Positions 36,501 through 47,509 of a stretch of DNA of 64,000 nucleotides are shown in pieces. Position 1 is the stretch's first letter. Each line of letters opens with the position of its first letter. Origin of the DNA: Mesorhizobium sp. M2D.F.Ca.ET.226.01.1.1 (GTDB taxonomy: Bacteria; Pseudomonadota; Alphaproteobacteria; Rhizobiales; Rhizobiaceae); assembly GCF_004022705.2 (NCBI RefSeq), contig NZ_RZOY02000001.1:502956-566955 (forward strand). The letters are read 5' to 3'. The position numbers and the translations under genes are program-made. The notes under the pieces were generated by a model that worked only from the letters and a program-made list of their open reading frames with translations, was not told the DNA's origin and ran no database searches.

Positions 36501-38741
36501 ATGAGCCAGCGCATCGTCAGTTTCGTCATGAGCGGCGGTGTCGGCTCGCGGCTGTGGCCGCTGTCGCGCGAGGACAATCCCAAGCAGTTCCACGATTTCT
36601 CCGGCGACGGCTCGATGCTGGCGAAAACCTTGCGCCGGCTGGCGGCACGGCCCGAAGGCGAAACACCGATCTTCCTGATCGCCTCGGAGCGTCACGCCGA
36701 GCGCGTCCATGCCGATCTTGCCGGTCTCGATCTCGGTGGCGGCGGTCCGTTGTTCGAGCCGACGGGGCGCAACACGGCGGCCGCCGTGGCGCTGGCCAGC
36801 CTGCGCACGCTTTCCGAGTTCGGCGACGAACTGGTGCTGGTGGTGCCGTCCGATCATGAGATATCGACGCCGCGCCAGTTCTGGCAAAGCATCGAGACGG
36901 GCGCGGCCGCGGCAAATGCCGGCCGGCTCGTGGTGTTCGGCTTGAAGCCGACACAGCCCGAGACCGGCTATGGCTATATCGAGGTCGGGGCCGACAAGGA
37001 CGGGGTGTTCGATGTCTCGCGCTTCGTCGAGAAGCCAGATATCGCCACCGCGCAGACCTATCTCGATGCCGGCAGTTTCTACTGGAACACCGGTATCTTC
37101 CTGTTTCGCGCCGGCGCCATGCGCGATGCCTTCGCAGCTTTCCAGCCCGACATCTGGCAGGCGACCGAAGCCGCCTACAAGGCGGCGACCAGCGATCTCT
37201 CCGGCCTCTATATGCCGCTGGAGCTTTACGCGGCGATACCCTCGACCTCGATCGATTACGCCATCATGGAACGCGCGAAAGACATCGCCATGGTGCCCGC
37301 CGGCTTCCGCTGGAACGATCTCGGCTCCTGGCAGTCGCTGCTCGATGTCGGCCCCTCCGACGGGCAGGGCAATGTCATCGTCGGGGACGTCGTCGCCATC
37401 GATTGCGAGAACTCCTATATCCGCAGCGAAGGTCGCCTGCTGTCGGCGATCGGCATGAAGGACGTGGCCATCGTCTCCACCGCCGACGCCACTTTCGTCG
37501 CGCCGGTCAGCCATAGCCAGCACGTCAAGAAGATCGTCGAGCAGCTGGAGAAATCCGGCCGGCTGGAGACGAGGTTCACGCCGGCGCATGACCGCGTCAT
37601 CGAGAGCGGCGCCTGGCGGCGGCGCGTGCGCCACTGGCTGTTCGAGGAGACGCTGCCGCTATGGTCGACGGTCGGCGTCGATGAGCGCCATGGCGGCTTC
37701 CACGAGGCGCTCGGCTTCGACGCCACGCCGCTGATGAAACCCAAGCGCATGCGCACGCAGGCGCGCCAGGTCTATGCCTTCGCCGTCGCCAAGGAGCGCG
37801 GCTGGGATGGCCCGGCCGACCGGCTGATCGCGCACGGCATCGACTTCATGGCAGGCAAAGGCCGCACCGAACGCGGCGGTTGGGTGCGCACGCTCAACAT
37901 AGATGGCTCGGTCGCCGATCCGGTCGAGGATGCTTACGACCATTCCTGCGTGCTTCTGGCCCTGGCGCATGCTCATATCTCAGGTCACCCCGACGCGTTG
38001 CGGTTGGGCGAGGAGACGTTCGCCTTCCTTGACGCGCATCTGGAAGACAGCCGCATGACCGGCTTTCTGGAAACCTCCGACGGTGCGGACGAGCGGCGCT
38101 CCAATCCGCACATGCATTTTCTGGAGGCTTTTCTGGCCTGGCATCAGGCAACCGGCGAGCGCGCCTATCTGCGCCGCGCGGCCCGCATCATCGACCTTTT
38201 TCGCAGCCATTTCTTCGATGCCGAAAGCTGGACGCTTGGCGAATATTTCGACCAAGGCTGGAAGCCGGCGGCGAACGGGAAGGGCAGCTGGACCGAGCCC
38301 GGTCATCATTTCGAATGGGCCGCGCTGCTTGTCGATTTCGCGGCCCGCAGCGGCCAGAATGAGCTCACGGCCTTTGCCCGCAAGCTCTATGCCTCGGCCA
38401 TCGCCAACGGCCTCAACCGCGCCACCGGGCTCGCCTACGGCGCCGTCTCGCGCCAAGGCCTGCCGCTCGAAACCGTCTCACGCAGTTGGCCGCAGGCCGA
38501 GGCAGTGAAGGCGGCGATCGCGCTCGACGGCTCGGGCGGGCCGGACCTCAAGCCCGAGATCGAAGCGCGCGTCGGTCGGCTGTTCCGCTGGCATATCGAC
38601 CCGGCGCCGCTCGGCCTATGGATCGACCGCATCGACGAGCGCGGCCGTTCACTGGCGACCGAGGTGCCGGCCAGCATCTTCTATCATCTGGTTTGTGGGC
38701 TGACGCAGTATCTGGACGGGACGGGGGGGAACTCTCAGTAA
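36501..38741 (+). CDS. Fusion of mannose-1-phosphate guanylyltransferase and AGE-family isomerase
   Basis: 746 aa. Residues 1 to about 350 are a GDP-mannose pyrophosphorylase domain: [47 protein letters not shown] and [13 protein letters not shown]. Residues about 370-740 are an acylglucosamine-2-epimerase/mannose-6-phosphate isomerase (AGE) barrel: [35 protein letters not shown] and [12 protein letters not shown]. It could carry out fructose-6-P to mannose-6-P and mannose-1-P to GDP-mannose, lacking only the phosphomannomutase step. The usual bacterial fusion pairs the first domain with a cupin-type isomerase instead. The last seven bases overlap the convergent betB. Confidence 0.88.
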   Translation: MSQRIVSFVMSGGVGSRLWPLSREDNPKQFHDFSGDGSMLAKTLRRLAARPEGETPIFLIASERHAERVHADLAGLDLGGGGPLFEPTGRNTAAAVALASLRTLSEFGDELVLVVPSDHEISTPRQFWQSIETGAAAANAGRLVVFGLKPTQPETGYGYIEVGADKDGVFDVSRFVEKPDIATAQTYLDAGSFYWNTGIFLFRAGAMRDAFAAFQPDIWQATEAAYKAATSDLSGLYMPLELYAAIPSTSIDYAIMERAKDIAMVPAGFRWNDLGSWQSLLDVGPSDGQGNVIVGDVVAIDCENSYIRSEGRLLSAIGMKDVAIVSTADATFVAPVSHSQHVKKIVEQLEKSGRLETRFTPAHDRVIESGAWRRRVRHWLFEETLPLWSTVGVDERHGGFHEALGFDATPLMKPKRMRTQARQVYAFAVAKERGWDGPADRLIAHGIDFMAGKGRTERGGWVRTLNIDGSVADPVEDAYDHSCVLLALAHAHISGHPDALRLGEETFAFLDAHLEDSRMTGFLETSDGADERRSNPHMHFLEAFLAWHQATGERAYLRRAARIIDLFRSHFFDAESWTLGEYFDQGWKPAANGKGSWTEPGHHFEWAALLVDFAARSGQNELTAFARKLYASAIANGLNRATGLAYGAVSRQGLPLETVSRSWPQAEAVKAAIALDGSGGPDLKPEIEARVGRLFRWHIDPAPLGLWIDRIDERGRSLATEVPASIFYHLVCGLTQYLDGTGGNSQ

Positions 38742-40198
38742 GGTGCTGCCACGTCCCCAGTCTCGACATAAACCGCCTTCAATTGCGAATAATGCGCCAG
38801 CGCGGCAAGCGAATTCTCGCGGCCGATGCCGGACTGCTTGACGCCACCGAAGGGCATTTCCACAGGCGTCAAATTGTAGGCGTTGATCCAGCAGGTCCCG
38901 GCCTGCAGCTCGGCGATGACGCGGTGCGCGCGCGGCAGGTCGCGCGTGAACACGCCCGCCGCCAGGCCGAATTCGGTGTCGTTGGCGCGCTCGATCACCT
39001 CGTCCTCGCTGTCGAATTTCAAGATGCTCATCACCGGCCCGAAAATCTCCTCGCGCGCGATGCGCATCGTATCGGTGACATTGGTGAACACCGTCGGCTC
39101 GACGAAGAAGCCGCCGTCGAAACCCTGCAGCGATGGCACGTTGCCGCCCCAGGCGAGGTTCGCGCCGTCCTGCTTGCCGGCGGCGATATAGGAGACGACC
39201 TTGTCCTGCTGCGCCCTGTTGACCAGCGGTCCCATCTGCGTTTCGGGATCGAGCGGATCGCCGATGCGGATCTTCTTGGTGCGTTCGACCAGCCGCTCGA
39301 CGAAGCGGTCATGCAGTCCTTTCTGCACGAAGACGCGCGTGCCGTTGGAGCAGATTTGTCCGGTGGAGTAAAAATTGCCGAGCATCGCGCCGCCGATGGC
39401 GTTCTCGAGATCGGCGTCGTCGAAGACGATCAGCGGCGACTTGCCGCCGAGCTCCATCGTCGCGTGCTTCATCTTCGAGCCGGCAAGCGACAGCACCTTG
39501 CGGCCGGTCGGCACCGAGCCGGTGACCGAGACCTTGGCCACGACATCATGACCGACGAGGCCGGCCCCGACATCGCCATAGCCCTGCACGACGTTGAACA
39601 GCCCGTCGGGCAGGCCGGCCTCTGAGTAGATCTCGGCCAGGGCCAGCGCCGAGAGCGGCGTGTTTTCCGACGGCTTGAACACCATGGCATTGCCCATGGC
39701 CAAAGCCGGCGCCGACTTCCAGCCGGCGATCTGGATTGGATAGTTCCAGGCGCCGATGCCGACGCACACGCCGAGCGGCTCGCGCCTTGTGTAGGCAAAC
39801 GGTCCGCCGAGATCGATCATCTCGCCATTGAAGGCGGCGACCGCGCCGGCAAAATATTCCAGGCAATCCGCTGCCGAGGGCGCGTCCGCCACCAGCGTCT
39901 CCTGGATCGCCTTGCCGGTATCGAGCGTCTCGATTCGCGCCAGGTCGGCATTGCGTGCTCGCAAGATATCGGCGGCGCGGCGCAGGATGCGACCGCGCTC
40001 GACCGGCTTCATGCGCGCCCAGGCTGGCTGCGCCGCCCGCGCGGCCTCGATCGCCAGCTCCAGCACGTTAAGCGTCGCCGAATGCAGCGTGGCGATGGTC
40101 TCGCCCGTCGCCGGATAGATCACCGGCAAAGGCGCGCCGCCTTCGTCCTCGATGTAGCGGCCATTGACATAATGCGATGCCGTCGGCTGGGCGCGCAT
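38735..40198 (-). CDS. betB: Betaine aldehyde dehydrogenase
   Basis: 487-aa NAD(P)-dependent dehydrogenase making glycine betaine. The motif [20 protein letters not shown] holds the catalytic Glu, [14 protein letters not shown] the catalytic Cys, and [14 protein letters not shown] the C-terminal block. ATG 40198 has GGAG upstream. The longer frame to 40498 lies antisense to betA. Last gene of the bet operon, 56 bases after betA. The order betA-betB differs from the Sinorhizobium betICBA order. Confidence 0.95.
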   Translation of the reverse strand: MRAQPTASHYVNGRYIEDEGGAPLPVIYPATGETIATLHSATLNVLELAIEAARAAQPAWARMKPVERGRILRRAADILRARNADLARIETLDTGKAIQETLVADAPSAADCLEYFAGAVAAFNGEMIDLGGPFAYTRREPLGVCVGIGAWNYPIQIAGWKSAPALAMGNAMVFKPSENTPLSALALAEIYSEAGLPDGLFNVVQGYGDVGAGLVGHDVVAKVSVTGSVPTGRKVLSLAGSKMKHATMELGGKSPLIVFDDADLENAIGGAMLGNFYSTGQICSNGTRVFVQKGLHDRFVERLVERTKKIRIGDPLDPETQMGPLVNRAQQDKVVSYIAAGKQDGANLAWGGNVPSLQGFDGGFFVEPTVFTNVTDTMRIAREEIFGPVMSILKFDSEDEVIERANDTEFGLAAGVFTRDLPRAHRVIAELQAGTCWINAYNLTPVEMPFGGVKQSGIGRENSLAALAHYSQLKAVYVETGDVAAPY

Positions 40199-40254
40199 GG
40201 CTTTTCTCCGTTCATTTGTCGCTGGGCGGGGAGGGCGCCCGCCTCGACAATGCC

Positions 40255-41907
40255 CTATCGGTCCGCCACCTGCCAGCGCGGATTGATCCACGGTTCCTGG
40301 TTGGATGGCGCCAGCGGCGTGCGGCCGAGAATGTGGTCGGAGGCCTTCTCGCCGGTCATGATCGACGGCGCATTGAGGTTGCCGTTTGTCACCCGCGGGA
40401 AGATCGAGGAGTCGGCGACGCGCAGTCCCTCGACGCCGATCACCCGGCATTCGGGATCGACGACGGCTGTCAAATCGTCGGCGCGGCCCATCCTGCAAGT
40501 GCCGCAGGGGTGATAGGCGCTCTCGGCATGGTCTCGGATGAAGGCGTCGAGCTCGTCGTCGGTCTGCACATGGCTGCCTGGCGAAATCTCCTTGCCCCGA
40601 AAACCGTCGAACGCCTTCTGGCCAAAGATCTCGCGCGTCAGCCGGATGCAGTGGCGGAACTCGCTCCAGTCGTCCGGATGCGACATGTAGTTGAAGCGGA
40701 TCACCGGCTTGGCGCGGGCGTCGGGCGAGCGCAGCGTCACGGAGCCGCGCGACTTCGAGCGCATCGGCCCGACATGCGCCTGGAAGCCATGCGACTTCGC
40801 CGCCGCCTTGCCGTCATAGCGCACCGCAGCCGGGATGAAGTGGTACTGGATATCGGGATAGTCGACGCCGGCAGCAGAGCGCACAAAGGCGGCCGCCTCG
40901 AAATGGTTGGTGGCGCCGAGACCGGTCTTGAAGAACAGCCATTGCGCCCCGATCATCGCCTTGGAGAACGGGTTGAGCACCGAATTCAGCGTGATCGGCT
41001 TGGTCGCTTCCTGCTGGATATAAAGCTCCAGATGGTCCTGCAGGTTGGCGCCGACGCCTGGACGGTCGGCGACCACCGGGATGCCGTTTTCCTGGAGATG
41101 CGCGCCCGGGCCGATGCCGGACAGCATCAGGATCTTCGGCGAATTGATCGATGACGCCGCGACGATCACCTCACGCCGCGCCTTAACGACCTGAATCTTT
41201 TTGTTAGCTTCGATCTCGACACCGACGGCGCGTTGATTCTCAATCACCACGCGCCGGGCGAAACCCTTGAGCAGGTTGACATTCTTTCGTCTGAGAGCCG
41301 GCTTCAGATACGCATTCGCGGCCGACCAGCGGCGGCCGCCCAGAATGGTCTGCTCCATCGGCCCGAAACCTTCCTGCTTCGAGCCGTTATAGTCGTCGGT
41401 GAGCTCGAAGCCGGCTTGGCGGCCGGCCTCCATGAAGGCGCTGTAGAGCGGATTTTTCCGCGTGCCGCGCTGGACATGCAATGGTCCGCCATGACCCCGC
41501 CAGCCATCCTCGCCGCCGTCGGAGTCCTCCATGCGCTTGAAATAGGGGAGCACGTCGGCGAAACCCCAGCCGGCCGCGCCCTGTTCGGCCCAGTGGTCGA
41601 AGTCATGGGCGTGTCCGCGCACATAGACCATGCCGTTGATCGAGGACGAGCCGCCGATCACCTTGCCGCGCGGCGTGGCGAGCACGCGGCCGCCCAGATG
41701 CGGTTCCGGCTCGCTGGCAAAACCCCAGTCGTAGAGGCTCATATTGAGCGGGATAGACAGCGCCGAAGGCATCTGGATCAGCGGGCCCATATCGGTGCCG
41801 CCGAACTCGATGACGATCACCGAATGCTTGCCCTCCTCCGACAGCCGGTAGGCCATGGCCGAGCCGGCGGAGCCGGAGCCGATGATGACGAAATCCGCTT
41901 CAAGCAT
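40255..41907 (-). CDS. betA: Choline dehydrogenase
   Basis: 550-aa GMC-family flavoprotein that oxidises choline to betaine aldehyde. The FAD-binding motif [20 protein letters not shown] starts at residue 5, with [14 protein letters not shown] and the C-terminal catalytic region around [13 protein letters not shown] and [17 protein letters not shown]. Its ATG lies eight bases inside the end of the dehydratase gene. Membrane-associated in characterised relatives. Confidence 0.95.
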   Translation of the reverse strand: MLEADFVIIGSGSAGSAMAYRLSEEGKHSVIVIEFGGTDMGPLIQMPSALSIPLNMSLYDWGFASEPEPHLGGRVLATPRGKVIGGSSSINGMVYVRGHAHDFDHWAEQGAAGWGFADVLPYFKRMEDSDGGEDGWRGHGGPLHVQRGTRKNPLYSAFMEAGRQAGFELTDDYNGSKQEGFGPMEQTILGGRRWSAANAYLKPALRRKNVNLLKGFARRVVIENQRAVGVEIEANKKIQVVKARREVIVAASSINSPKILMLSGIGPGAHLQENGIPVVADRPGVGANLQDHLELYIQQEATKPITLNSVLNPFSKAMIGAQWLFFKTGLGATNHFEAAAFVRSAAGVDYPDIQYHFIPAAVRYDGKAAAKSHGFQAHVGPMRSKSRGSVTLRSPDARAKPVIRFNYMSHPDDWSEFRHCIRLTREIFGQKAFDGFRGKEISPGSHVQTDDELDAFIRDHAESAYHPCGTCRMGRADDLTAVVDPECRVIGVEGLRVADSSIFPRVTNGNLNAPSIMTGEKASDHILGRTPLAPSNQEPWINPRWQVADR

Positions 41908-42904
41908 TGTTCATATGCGCCATAAAATCGGCGAGCGAGACATTGCCGCCGGTAGCCACAACTAGGACGGTCTTGTCCTTTACATCCACCTTGCCGCCGA
42001 GCAGTGCCGCCAGCGACGCCGCGCCAGAAGGCTCCAGCACCAGCTTCATCCGCTCGAAGGCGATCTTCATCGCGCGCCGCACCGAGGCGTCGTCGACGGT
42101 GACGCCGCGCACGCCGGCGGTGCTCACCGCCGCGAAGGGCGCGTCGCCGGGCTTGCGCGCCATCAGCCCGTCGCAGATCGATTTCGGCCCGATCGGCATC
42201 GTCTCGATCGCGCCATGCGCGAGCGACGAGCCCATGCCGTTGAAACCTTCCGGCTCGACGGCGATGATCTCGGTCTCCGGCGACAGATAGTGGAAGGCGA
42301 GCGAGACACCGCCGACCAGCCCGCCGCCGCCGACCGAACAGAACACCAGGTCGGCGTGCGCCTTCTTCGCTGCCAACTGCTCGAGCGCCTCCAATCCCGC
42401 ACCCGCCTGGCCGGCGACGATCTCGGGATCGTCGAAGGGATGGAGAAGCGTGAGGTGCTCGGTTTCGGCGATCTCGCGCGCCCTGGCCGCGGCAACCTCC
42501 TCGCGGGCGCGGTCGCCATGATCGGTCAGCACCACCCGCGCGCCGTAACCGGCCGTCGCGTCGCGCTTGGCGGCGGGCGCATCGACCGGCATAACGATGG
42601 TGACGGGGATGCCCAGCGCCTGGCCGGCCGCCGCCAGCCCCTGCGCGAAATTTCCGGAGGAATAGGCGACGACACCCCTTCTCGCTTCATCCGGCGAAAG
42701 CCGGCTCAGCCGCCAATAGGCACCGCGCACCTTGAAGGAGCCCGCCCATTGCAGCGACTCCGGCTTGACGAAGATGCGCGCAGCACCCGTCTCCCGGGCA
42801 AGCGCGGCCGACTCCAGCAGCGGCGTCACCTGCGTGGCCGTCGCGGTGACGGCATAGGCGTGCTTCAGATGATCGAGCGTCGGGACGAGAATGTCTGCCA
42901 TCAT
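41900..42904 (-). CDS. Threonine/serine dehydratase-like PLP enzyme in the bet operon
   Basis: 334-aa fold-type II PLP enzyme. The cofactor Lys is in [14 protein letters not shown] (about residue 56). The substrate loop [10 protein letters not shown] and the phosphate-binding [11 protein letters not shown] are intact. No C-terminal ACT domain, so it is the catabolic or biodegradative type. ATG 42904 (an ATGATG pair) overlaps the betC TGA, and its own end overlaps betA, so it is firmly within the operon. Related enzymes include EutB of ectoine utilisation. In choline/betaine metabolism it could handle serine formed when betaine is demethylated to glycine; this is inference. Confidence 0.85.
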   Translation of the reverse strand: MMADILVPTLDHLKHAYAVTATATQVTPLLESAALARETGAARIFVKPESLQWAGSFKVRGAYWRLSRLSPDEARRGVVAYSSGNFAQGLAAAGQALGIPVTIVMPVDAPAAKRDATAGYGARVVLTDHGDRAREEVAAARAREIAETEHLTLLHPFDDPEIVAGQAGAGLEALEQLAAKKAHADLVFCSVGGGGLVGGVSLAFHYLSPETEIIAVEPEGFNGMGSSLAHGAIETMPIGPKSICDGLMARKPGDAPFAAVSTAGVRGVTVDDASVRRAMKIAFERMKLVLEPSGAASLAALLGGKVDVKDKTVLVVATGGNVSLADFMAHMNNA

Positions 42905-44430
42905 TCGCCTCTCGGATACCGTTTGCTCTCTTCGAGATTGTCGAGATTCATGTGATTGCGCATGTAGCGCTCCGACGCCTTCTGCAGCGGCTGGAAATCC
43001 CAGGGATAGTAGGCGCCGTTGCGCAGCGCCGGGTAGACGACCCAGCGGCGCGCTTGGCTTTCGCGCACGGCGGCGTCGAAACCGGCCATGTCCCAGCGGG
43101 CGCGGACCTTTTCCATGAACGCCGCCACCAGGGCAGCGTTCGCCGGATCCGCGGCCAGGTTGTCGCGCTCGAGCGGATCGGCTCCGAGATCGAACAGTTG
43201 CGGCGCGTCGAGTTCGCAATGGATGAATTTGTACTTGCCGTCGCGGATAGCGACCAGCGGTGCGTATGACCCTTCGGCCGCATACTCGATCAACACCGGC
43301 GCCGTGCGCGCCTTGCCGTCGAGCAGCGGCAGCAGCGACTGGCCGTCCGTCCACGGCGCTATTTGTGCGATGTCGATGCCGGCGAGATCGCAGAGCGTCG
43401 GCGTGACGTCGAGGTTGGAGACCGGCGCCTCGACGACGCCGGCGGGCACGCCCTTGCCGGCGATCATCAGCGGCACGCGCGCCGAGCTTTCGAAGAAGCT
43501 CATCTTGAACCACAGGCCACGCTCGCCCAGCATATCGCCGTGATCCGAGCAGAACAGGATGATGGTATCGTCGAGCATGCGGGTGCGCTTGAGAACATCC
43601 AGGAGCTCGCCGAACTTGTCGTCGACATAGGAGATGTTGGCGAAATAGCCGCGCCGCGAACGGCGCACCTGCTCGGGCGTGATCTCAAAGGATTGATAAT
43701 CGCTGGCATGGTAGAGCCGCTGTGAATGCGTGTCCTGCTCGTCATGCGCAATGAACGGCGTTTCGGGATCGAGCGCCTGGCAGTTCTCGTAGAGATCCCA
43801 GTACTGCTTGCGCGCGACATAGGGGTCGTGCGGATGCGACAGCGAAACGGTCAGGCACCAGGGCCGGCGGGCCGGATCGTCCTGTTCGCGCGAAAGCTGG
43901 TAGAGTTTCTGTGAGGCGAGGAAGGTGACCTCGTCGTCATATTCCATCTGATTGGTGGTCTCGGCGACGCCGGCGCCGGTCACCGAACCCAGATTGTGGT
44001 ACCACCAGTCGATGCGATCGCCCGGCTTGCGGTAGTCCGGCGTCCAGCCGAAATCGGCCGGGTAGATGTCGGTGGTCAGCCGTTCCTCGAAGCCGTGCAG
44101 CTGGTCCGGTCCGACAAAATGCATCTTGCCCGACAGGCAGGTGTAGTAGCCGGCGGACCGCAGGTGATGAGCAAAAGTCGGGATCGAGGACGTGAACTCG
44201 GCGGCGTTGTCGTAGACACCCGTTCGCGAGGGCAACTGGCCGCTCATGAACGAGGCACGGCCAGGCGCGCAGAGCGGCGAGGCGGTATAGTTGTTGGCGA
44301 AGCGCGCCGAGCGGGCGGCCAGCGCCTTCAGATGCGGCACGTGCAGAAAGTCGGCCGGGCCGTCGGCGAAGAACGTGCCGTTGAGCTGATCGACCATGAC
44401 GATCAGGAAATTGGGTCGCCGGGAGGTCAA
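42901..44430 (-). CDS. betC: Choline-sulfatase
   Basis: 509-aa sulfatase releasing choline from choline-O-sulfate. The formylglycine-forming motif CAPGR is in [15 protein letters not shown] (about residue 54). The N-terminal metal site is [11 protein letters not shown] and the later metal site [15 protein letters not shown]. Start is TTG 44430, which overlaps the betI TGA and has CGGAG seven bases upstream. Its length then equals known BetC (about 510 aa). The longer frame to 45039 is antisense noise over betI. The C-terminal segment after [18 protein letters not shown] is BetC-specific. Confidence 0.93.
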   Translation of the reverse strand: MTSRRPNFLIVMVDQLNGTFFADGPADFLHVPHLKALAARSARFANNYTASPLCAPGRASFMSGQLPSRTGVYDNAAEFTSSIPTFAHHLRSAGYYTCLSGKMHFVGPDQLHGFEERLTTDIYPADFGWTPDYRKPGDRIDWWYHNLGSVTGAGVAETTNQMEYDDEVTFLASQKLYQLSREQDDPARRPWCLTVSLSHPHDPYVARKQYWDLYENCQALDPETPFIAHDEQDTHSQRLYHASDYQSFEITPEQVRRSRRGYFANISYVDDKFGELLDVLKRTRMLDDTIILFCSDHGDMLGERGLWFKMSFFESSARVPLMIAGKGVPAGVVEAPVSNLDVTPTLCDLAGIDIAQIAPWTDGQSLLPLLDGKARTAPVLIEYAAEGSYAPLVAIRDGKYKFIHCELDAPQLFDLGADPLERDNLAADPANAALVAAFMEKVRARWDMAGFDAAVRESQARRWVVYPALRNGAYYPWDFQPLQKASERYMRNHMNLDNLEESKRYPRGE

Positions 44431-45017
44431 GGCAGGCTCCGTCCGTTGAGCTTGGTTTCGAGATAGTCCTCGACGAGCGCGATCGCTGTCTGTGCGTCCG
44501 GCACGCCGTCCTTCAGCGCGCGGCGGATGTAGAGCCCGTCGATCAGCGCCGCGGTCGCTTCCGCCACACGGTCGGCCTCTGTCCGCGGCAGAATGCCGGT
44601 CAGCCCGCTCATCAGATTCGAATGCAGCCGTCGCGCATAGATGCGCAGCAGCCGCCGCAGCTCGGTCGATTTCTGCGCCTCGACATAGAAGGCGAGCCAG
44701 GCGGCGATGATCTGAGCCTGGAACTGGTCGTCGGAGAAACTGACGGCGACAACGGCTGAGACGCGTTGGCGCGCTGTGCCGGCGGTATGAAGCGCGCGCC
44801 TGGTGTCGATGTTGAGCTCCGTCAGGATGTGCCGCATCGTCGCGAACAAAAGCTCGTCCTTGGCGCCGAAATAGTGATGCGCCAGCGCTGACGACACGCC
44901 GGCGCGTCCGGCGATCTCCGACATCGTCACGTCCAGCGATCCGCGCTCGCCGATCGCGGAGATCGTCGCATCGATCAGCGCCTTGCGGCGCACTGGCTCC
45001 ATTCCGATTTTGGGCAT
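44427..45017 (-). CDS. betI: TetR-family repressor of the bet operon
   Basis: 196-aa regulator. The N-terminal HTH is [26 protein letters not shown], preceded by [17 protein letters not shown], typical of BetI. The C-terminal ligand domain follows ([22 protein letters not shown]). First gene of the leftward operon. A palindrome overlapping its promoter (45039-45074) is the likely autoregulatory operator. In characterised species choline relieves BetI repression. Confidence 0.94.
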   Translation of the reverse strand: MPKIGMEPVRRKALIDATISAIGERGSLDVTMSEIAGRAGVSSALAHHYFGAKDELLFATMRHILTELNIDTRRALHTAGTARQRVSAVVAVSFSDDQFQAQIIAAWLAFYVEAQKSTELRRLLRIYARRLHSNLMSGLTGILPRTEADRVAEATAALIDGLYIRRALKDGVPDAQTAIALVEDYLETKLNGRSLP

Positions 45018-45038
45018 GTTGGGATCCGGTTCGAGCCA

Positions 45039-45074
45039 AGATTATTTTTTATTGACGGATCAATCAATAAAAAA
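45039..45074 (-). promoter_or_regulatory. betI promoter with overlapping operator palindrome
   Basis: Reading leftward: -35 TTGATT at 45067-45062, a 17-base spacer, -10 TAATCT at 45044-45039, and the betI ATG 22 bases further. A perfect 11-base inverted repeat, TTTTTTATTGA at 45045-45055 and TCAATAAAAAA at 45064-45074, with an eight-base spacer, covers the spacer and -35. This fits repression by BetI blocking polymerase. Confidence 0.7.
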
Positions 45075-45203
45075 CGACGTCCGGATCAAGCGATCGTGTG
45101 GCCCTGGCCCATCGCGAAAGACTGGAAAACGGTTCATTGTTGAACAATATTAGTCACATGCCGCGCAGGGATCGTGCTAGCCTGGCGGAAAACGGAGGCT
45201 GTC

Positions 45204-46370
45204 ATGACCGCATGCATCGTAGGCTGGGCGCATTCGCGTTTCGGCAAGCTTGAAGGCGAGACGCTCGAGGGCCTGATCACCAAGGTTGCCGTCGAAGCGC
45301 TGGACCATGCCGGCATCGGCCCGGACGATGTCGACGAGATCGTGCTTGGCCATTTCAACGCCGGCTTCTCGCCGCAGGATTTCACCGCGAGCCTTGTGCT
45401 GCAGGCCGACGACCGGCTGCGCTTCAAGCCGGCGACGCGCGTCGAGAACGCCTGCGCCACCGGTTCTGCCGCGGTTCGCCAAGGCATCCGCGCCATCGAC
45501 GCAAACGCGGCCCGCATCGTGCTGGTTGTCGGCGCCGAGCAGATGACGACCACGCCCGGCCCCGAGATCGGCAAGAACCTGCTCAAGGCGTCCTACCTGC
45601 CGGAAGATGGCGATACGCCGGCGGGCTTTGCCGGTGTCTTCGGCAAGATCGCGCAGGCCTATTTCCAGCGCTATGGCGATCAGTCGGACGCGCTGGCCAT
45701 GATCGCCGCCAAGAACCACAAAAACGGCGTCGACAATCCCTACGCCCAGATGCGCAAGGATTTCGGCTATGAATTCTGCCGCCAGGAAAGCGAGAAGAAC
45801 CCCTTCGTCGCCGGTCCACTGAAGCGCACCGATTGCTCGCTGGTCTCGGATGGCGCGGCCGCTCTTGTGCTTACCGACACTGCGACAGCGCTGAGGATGC
45901 GCCGTGCCGTTACCTTCCGCGCCAATGAGCATGTCCAGGATTTCCTGCCGATGTCGAAGCGCGACATCCTTGCGTTCGAAGGCTGCGAGCGCGCCTGGGA
46001 GCAGGCGCTGAAGAAGGCAGGCGTGACGCTTGACGACCTTTCCTTCGTCGAGACGCATGACTGCTTCACCATCGCCGAGCTGATCGAATACGAGGCCATG
46101 GGTCTGGCCAAGCCCGGCGAGGGCGCCAAGCTAGCGCTGGATGGCACGACGGCGAAGGACGGCCGCCTTCCGGTCAATCCGTCGGGCGGCCTGAAGGCCA
46201 AGGGCCATCCGATCGGTGCCACCGGGGTCTCCATGCATGTGCTCACGGCCATGCAGTTGACCGGCGAGGCGGGCGGCATCCAGGTGCCGGGCGCGAAGCT
46301 CGGCGGCATCTTCAACATGGGTGGTGCTGCCGTCGCCAATTACGTTTCCATTCTCGACCGCATCAGGTAG
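45204..46370 (+). CDS. Thiolase (acetyl-CoA acetyltransferase, SCP-x type)
   Basis: 388-aa thiolase-fold enzyme. Nucleophilic Cys is in VENACATGSAAVRQG (about residue 89); the C-terminal catalytic His is in NPSGGLKAKGHPIGATG. HDCFTIAELIEYEAMG and FNMGGAAVANYVSIL are typical of the SCP2/lipid-transfer-related thiolases. ATG 45204 follows CGGAGG at 45193-45198; the upstream extension to 45174 is not supported. Substrate is not determinable; probably acyl-CoA breakdown. 48 bases before the asparaginase gene, so possibly co-transcribed. Confidence 0.88.
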   Translation: MTACIVGWAHSRFGKLEGETLEGLITKVAVEALDHAGIGPDDVDEIVLGHFNAGFSPQDFTASLVLQADDRLRFKPATRVENACATGSAAVRQGIRAIDANAARIVLVVGAEQMTTTPGPEIGKNLLKASYLPEDGDTPAGFAGVFGKIAQAYFQRYGDQSDALAMIAAKNHKNGVDNPYAQMRKDFGYEFCRQESEKNPFVAGPLKRTDCSLVSDGAAALVLTDTATALRMRRAVTFRANEHVQDFLPMSKRDILAFEGCERAWEQALKKAGVTLDDLSFVETHDCFTIAELIEYEAMGLAKPGEGAKLALDGTTAKDGRLPVNPSGGLKAKGHPIGATGVSMHVLTAMQLTGEAGGIQVPGAKLGGIFNMGGAAVANYVSILDRIR

Positions 46371-46418
46371 AAGCGGCCCGCATTAAAAGCGCCGCAGGGC
46401 GCGCATGCGGGAGGCAAC

Positions 46419-47420
46419 ATGGCAAATCCGGTTCTGGTCGAAGTCACCCGCGGTTCCGTGGTCGAAAGCACGCATCGCGGCGCGGTTTCGGTCTTCGACG
46501 CCGACGGCAAGGCCGTCTGGGAGATCGGCGACACGGACCGTCCGGTTTTCCCGCGCTCCGCGGTGAAGGCGATCCAGGCGCTGCCGCTGGTCGAATCCGG
46601 GGCTGCCGACGCCTATGGCTTCGGCGACCGCGAACTGGCGCTGGCCTGCGCCTCGCATTCTGGCGAACCCGCCCATGTCGAGCTGGCGCGGGCGATGCTC
46701 GCCAAGGCCGGTCTCGACAAGACGGCGCTCGAATGCGGCGCCCATTGGCCCAACCATGAAGCGACCATTGCGCTCGCCCGCGCCGGCGAAGTGCCGAGCG
46801 CGTTACACAACAACTGCTCCGGCAAGCATGCCGGCTTCCTCTGCACATGCGTGCACTCCGGCATCGCCCATCAGGGCTACGTCAAGGAGGGACATGCGCA
46901 GCAGGAGATGGTGCGCGACGCCATGCAATCCGTCACCGGCGCTGCCCATAACACCGACAACAGCGCCATCGACGGCTGCTCGATCCCGACCTATGCCGTG
47001 CCGCTGAAAGGTCTTGCACAGGGCTTTGCCCGCATGGCGACGGGTAGGGGCTTTTCACCCGAGCGCGCCAAGGCGGCGAAGCGGCTGCTTTCGGCCTGCA
47101 TGGCCGAGCCATTCCTGGTCGCCGGTACCGGCAAGGCCGATGTCGCGCTGATGCAGGCGGCACCCGGCCGCATCTTCGTCAAGACCGGCGCCGAAGGCGT
47201 CTATTGCGCGGCATTGCCGGAACTCGGCCTTGGCATCGCCTTGAAATGCGACGACGGCGCCGCCAGAGGGGCCGAGGTGATGATCGCCGCCGTACTGGCA
47301 AAGCTGCTGCGCAGCGATGAGGTGGTAGCGACAAGGCTCACCGAACTCGCCCATCCCGCAGTCGAAAGCCGCATCGGCGCCAAGGTCGGCTTGCTGCGGC
47401 CGACGCCGGCGCTCAACTAG
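46419..47420 (+). CDS. L-asparaginase, Rhizobium etli-type (class 3)
   Basis: 333-aa asparaginase of the Asparaginase_II (PF06089) family, hydrolysing Asn to Asp and ammonia in the cytosol. Residues corresponding to the described R. etli enzyme are present with an offset of one to two: Ser47 and Lys50 (FPRSAVKA), Ser79 (CASHSGE), and the metal-site Cys133 and Lys136 (NNCSGKHAGF) with Cys187 (IDGCSIP). Distinct from the E. coli AnsA/AnsB fold. GGAGG upstream supports the start. Confidence 0.9.
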   Translation: MANPVLVEVTRGSVVESTHRGAVSVFDADGKAVWEIGDTDRPVFPRSAVKAIQALPLVESGAADAYGFGDRELALACASHSGEPAHVELARAMLAKAGLDKTALECGAHWPNHEATIALARAGEVPSALHNNCSGKHAGFLCTCVHSGIAHQGYVKEGHAQQEMVRDAMQSVTGAAHNTDNSAIDGCSIPTYAVPLKGLAQGFARMATGRGFSPERAKAAKRLLSACMAEPFLVAGTGKADVALMQAAPGRIFVKTGAEGVYCAALPELGLGIALKCDDGAARGAEVMIAAVLAKLLRSDEVVATRLTELAHPAVESRIGAKVGLLRPTPALN

Positions 47421-47509
47421 CGCGCGGACTTTCCGACGCGCATCTGCCGCGCGGGTGAACCCAATACAAAAAATTTTGTGCTAGCTTCCTCCCATCAAAG
47501 GGACCGTGG

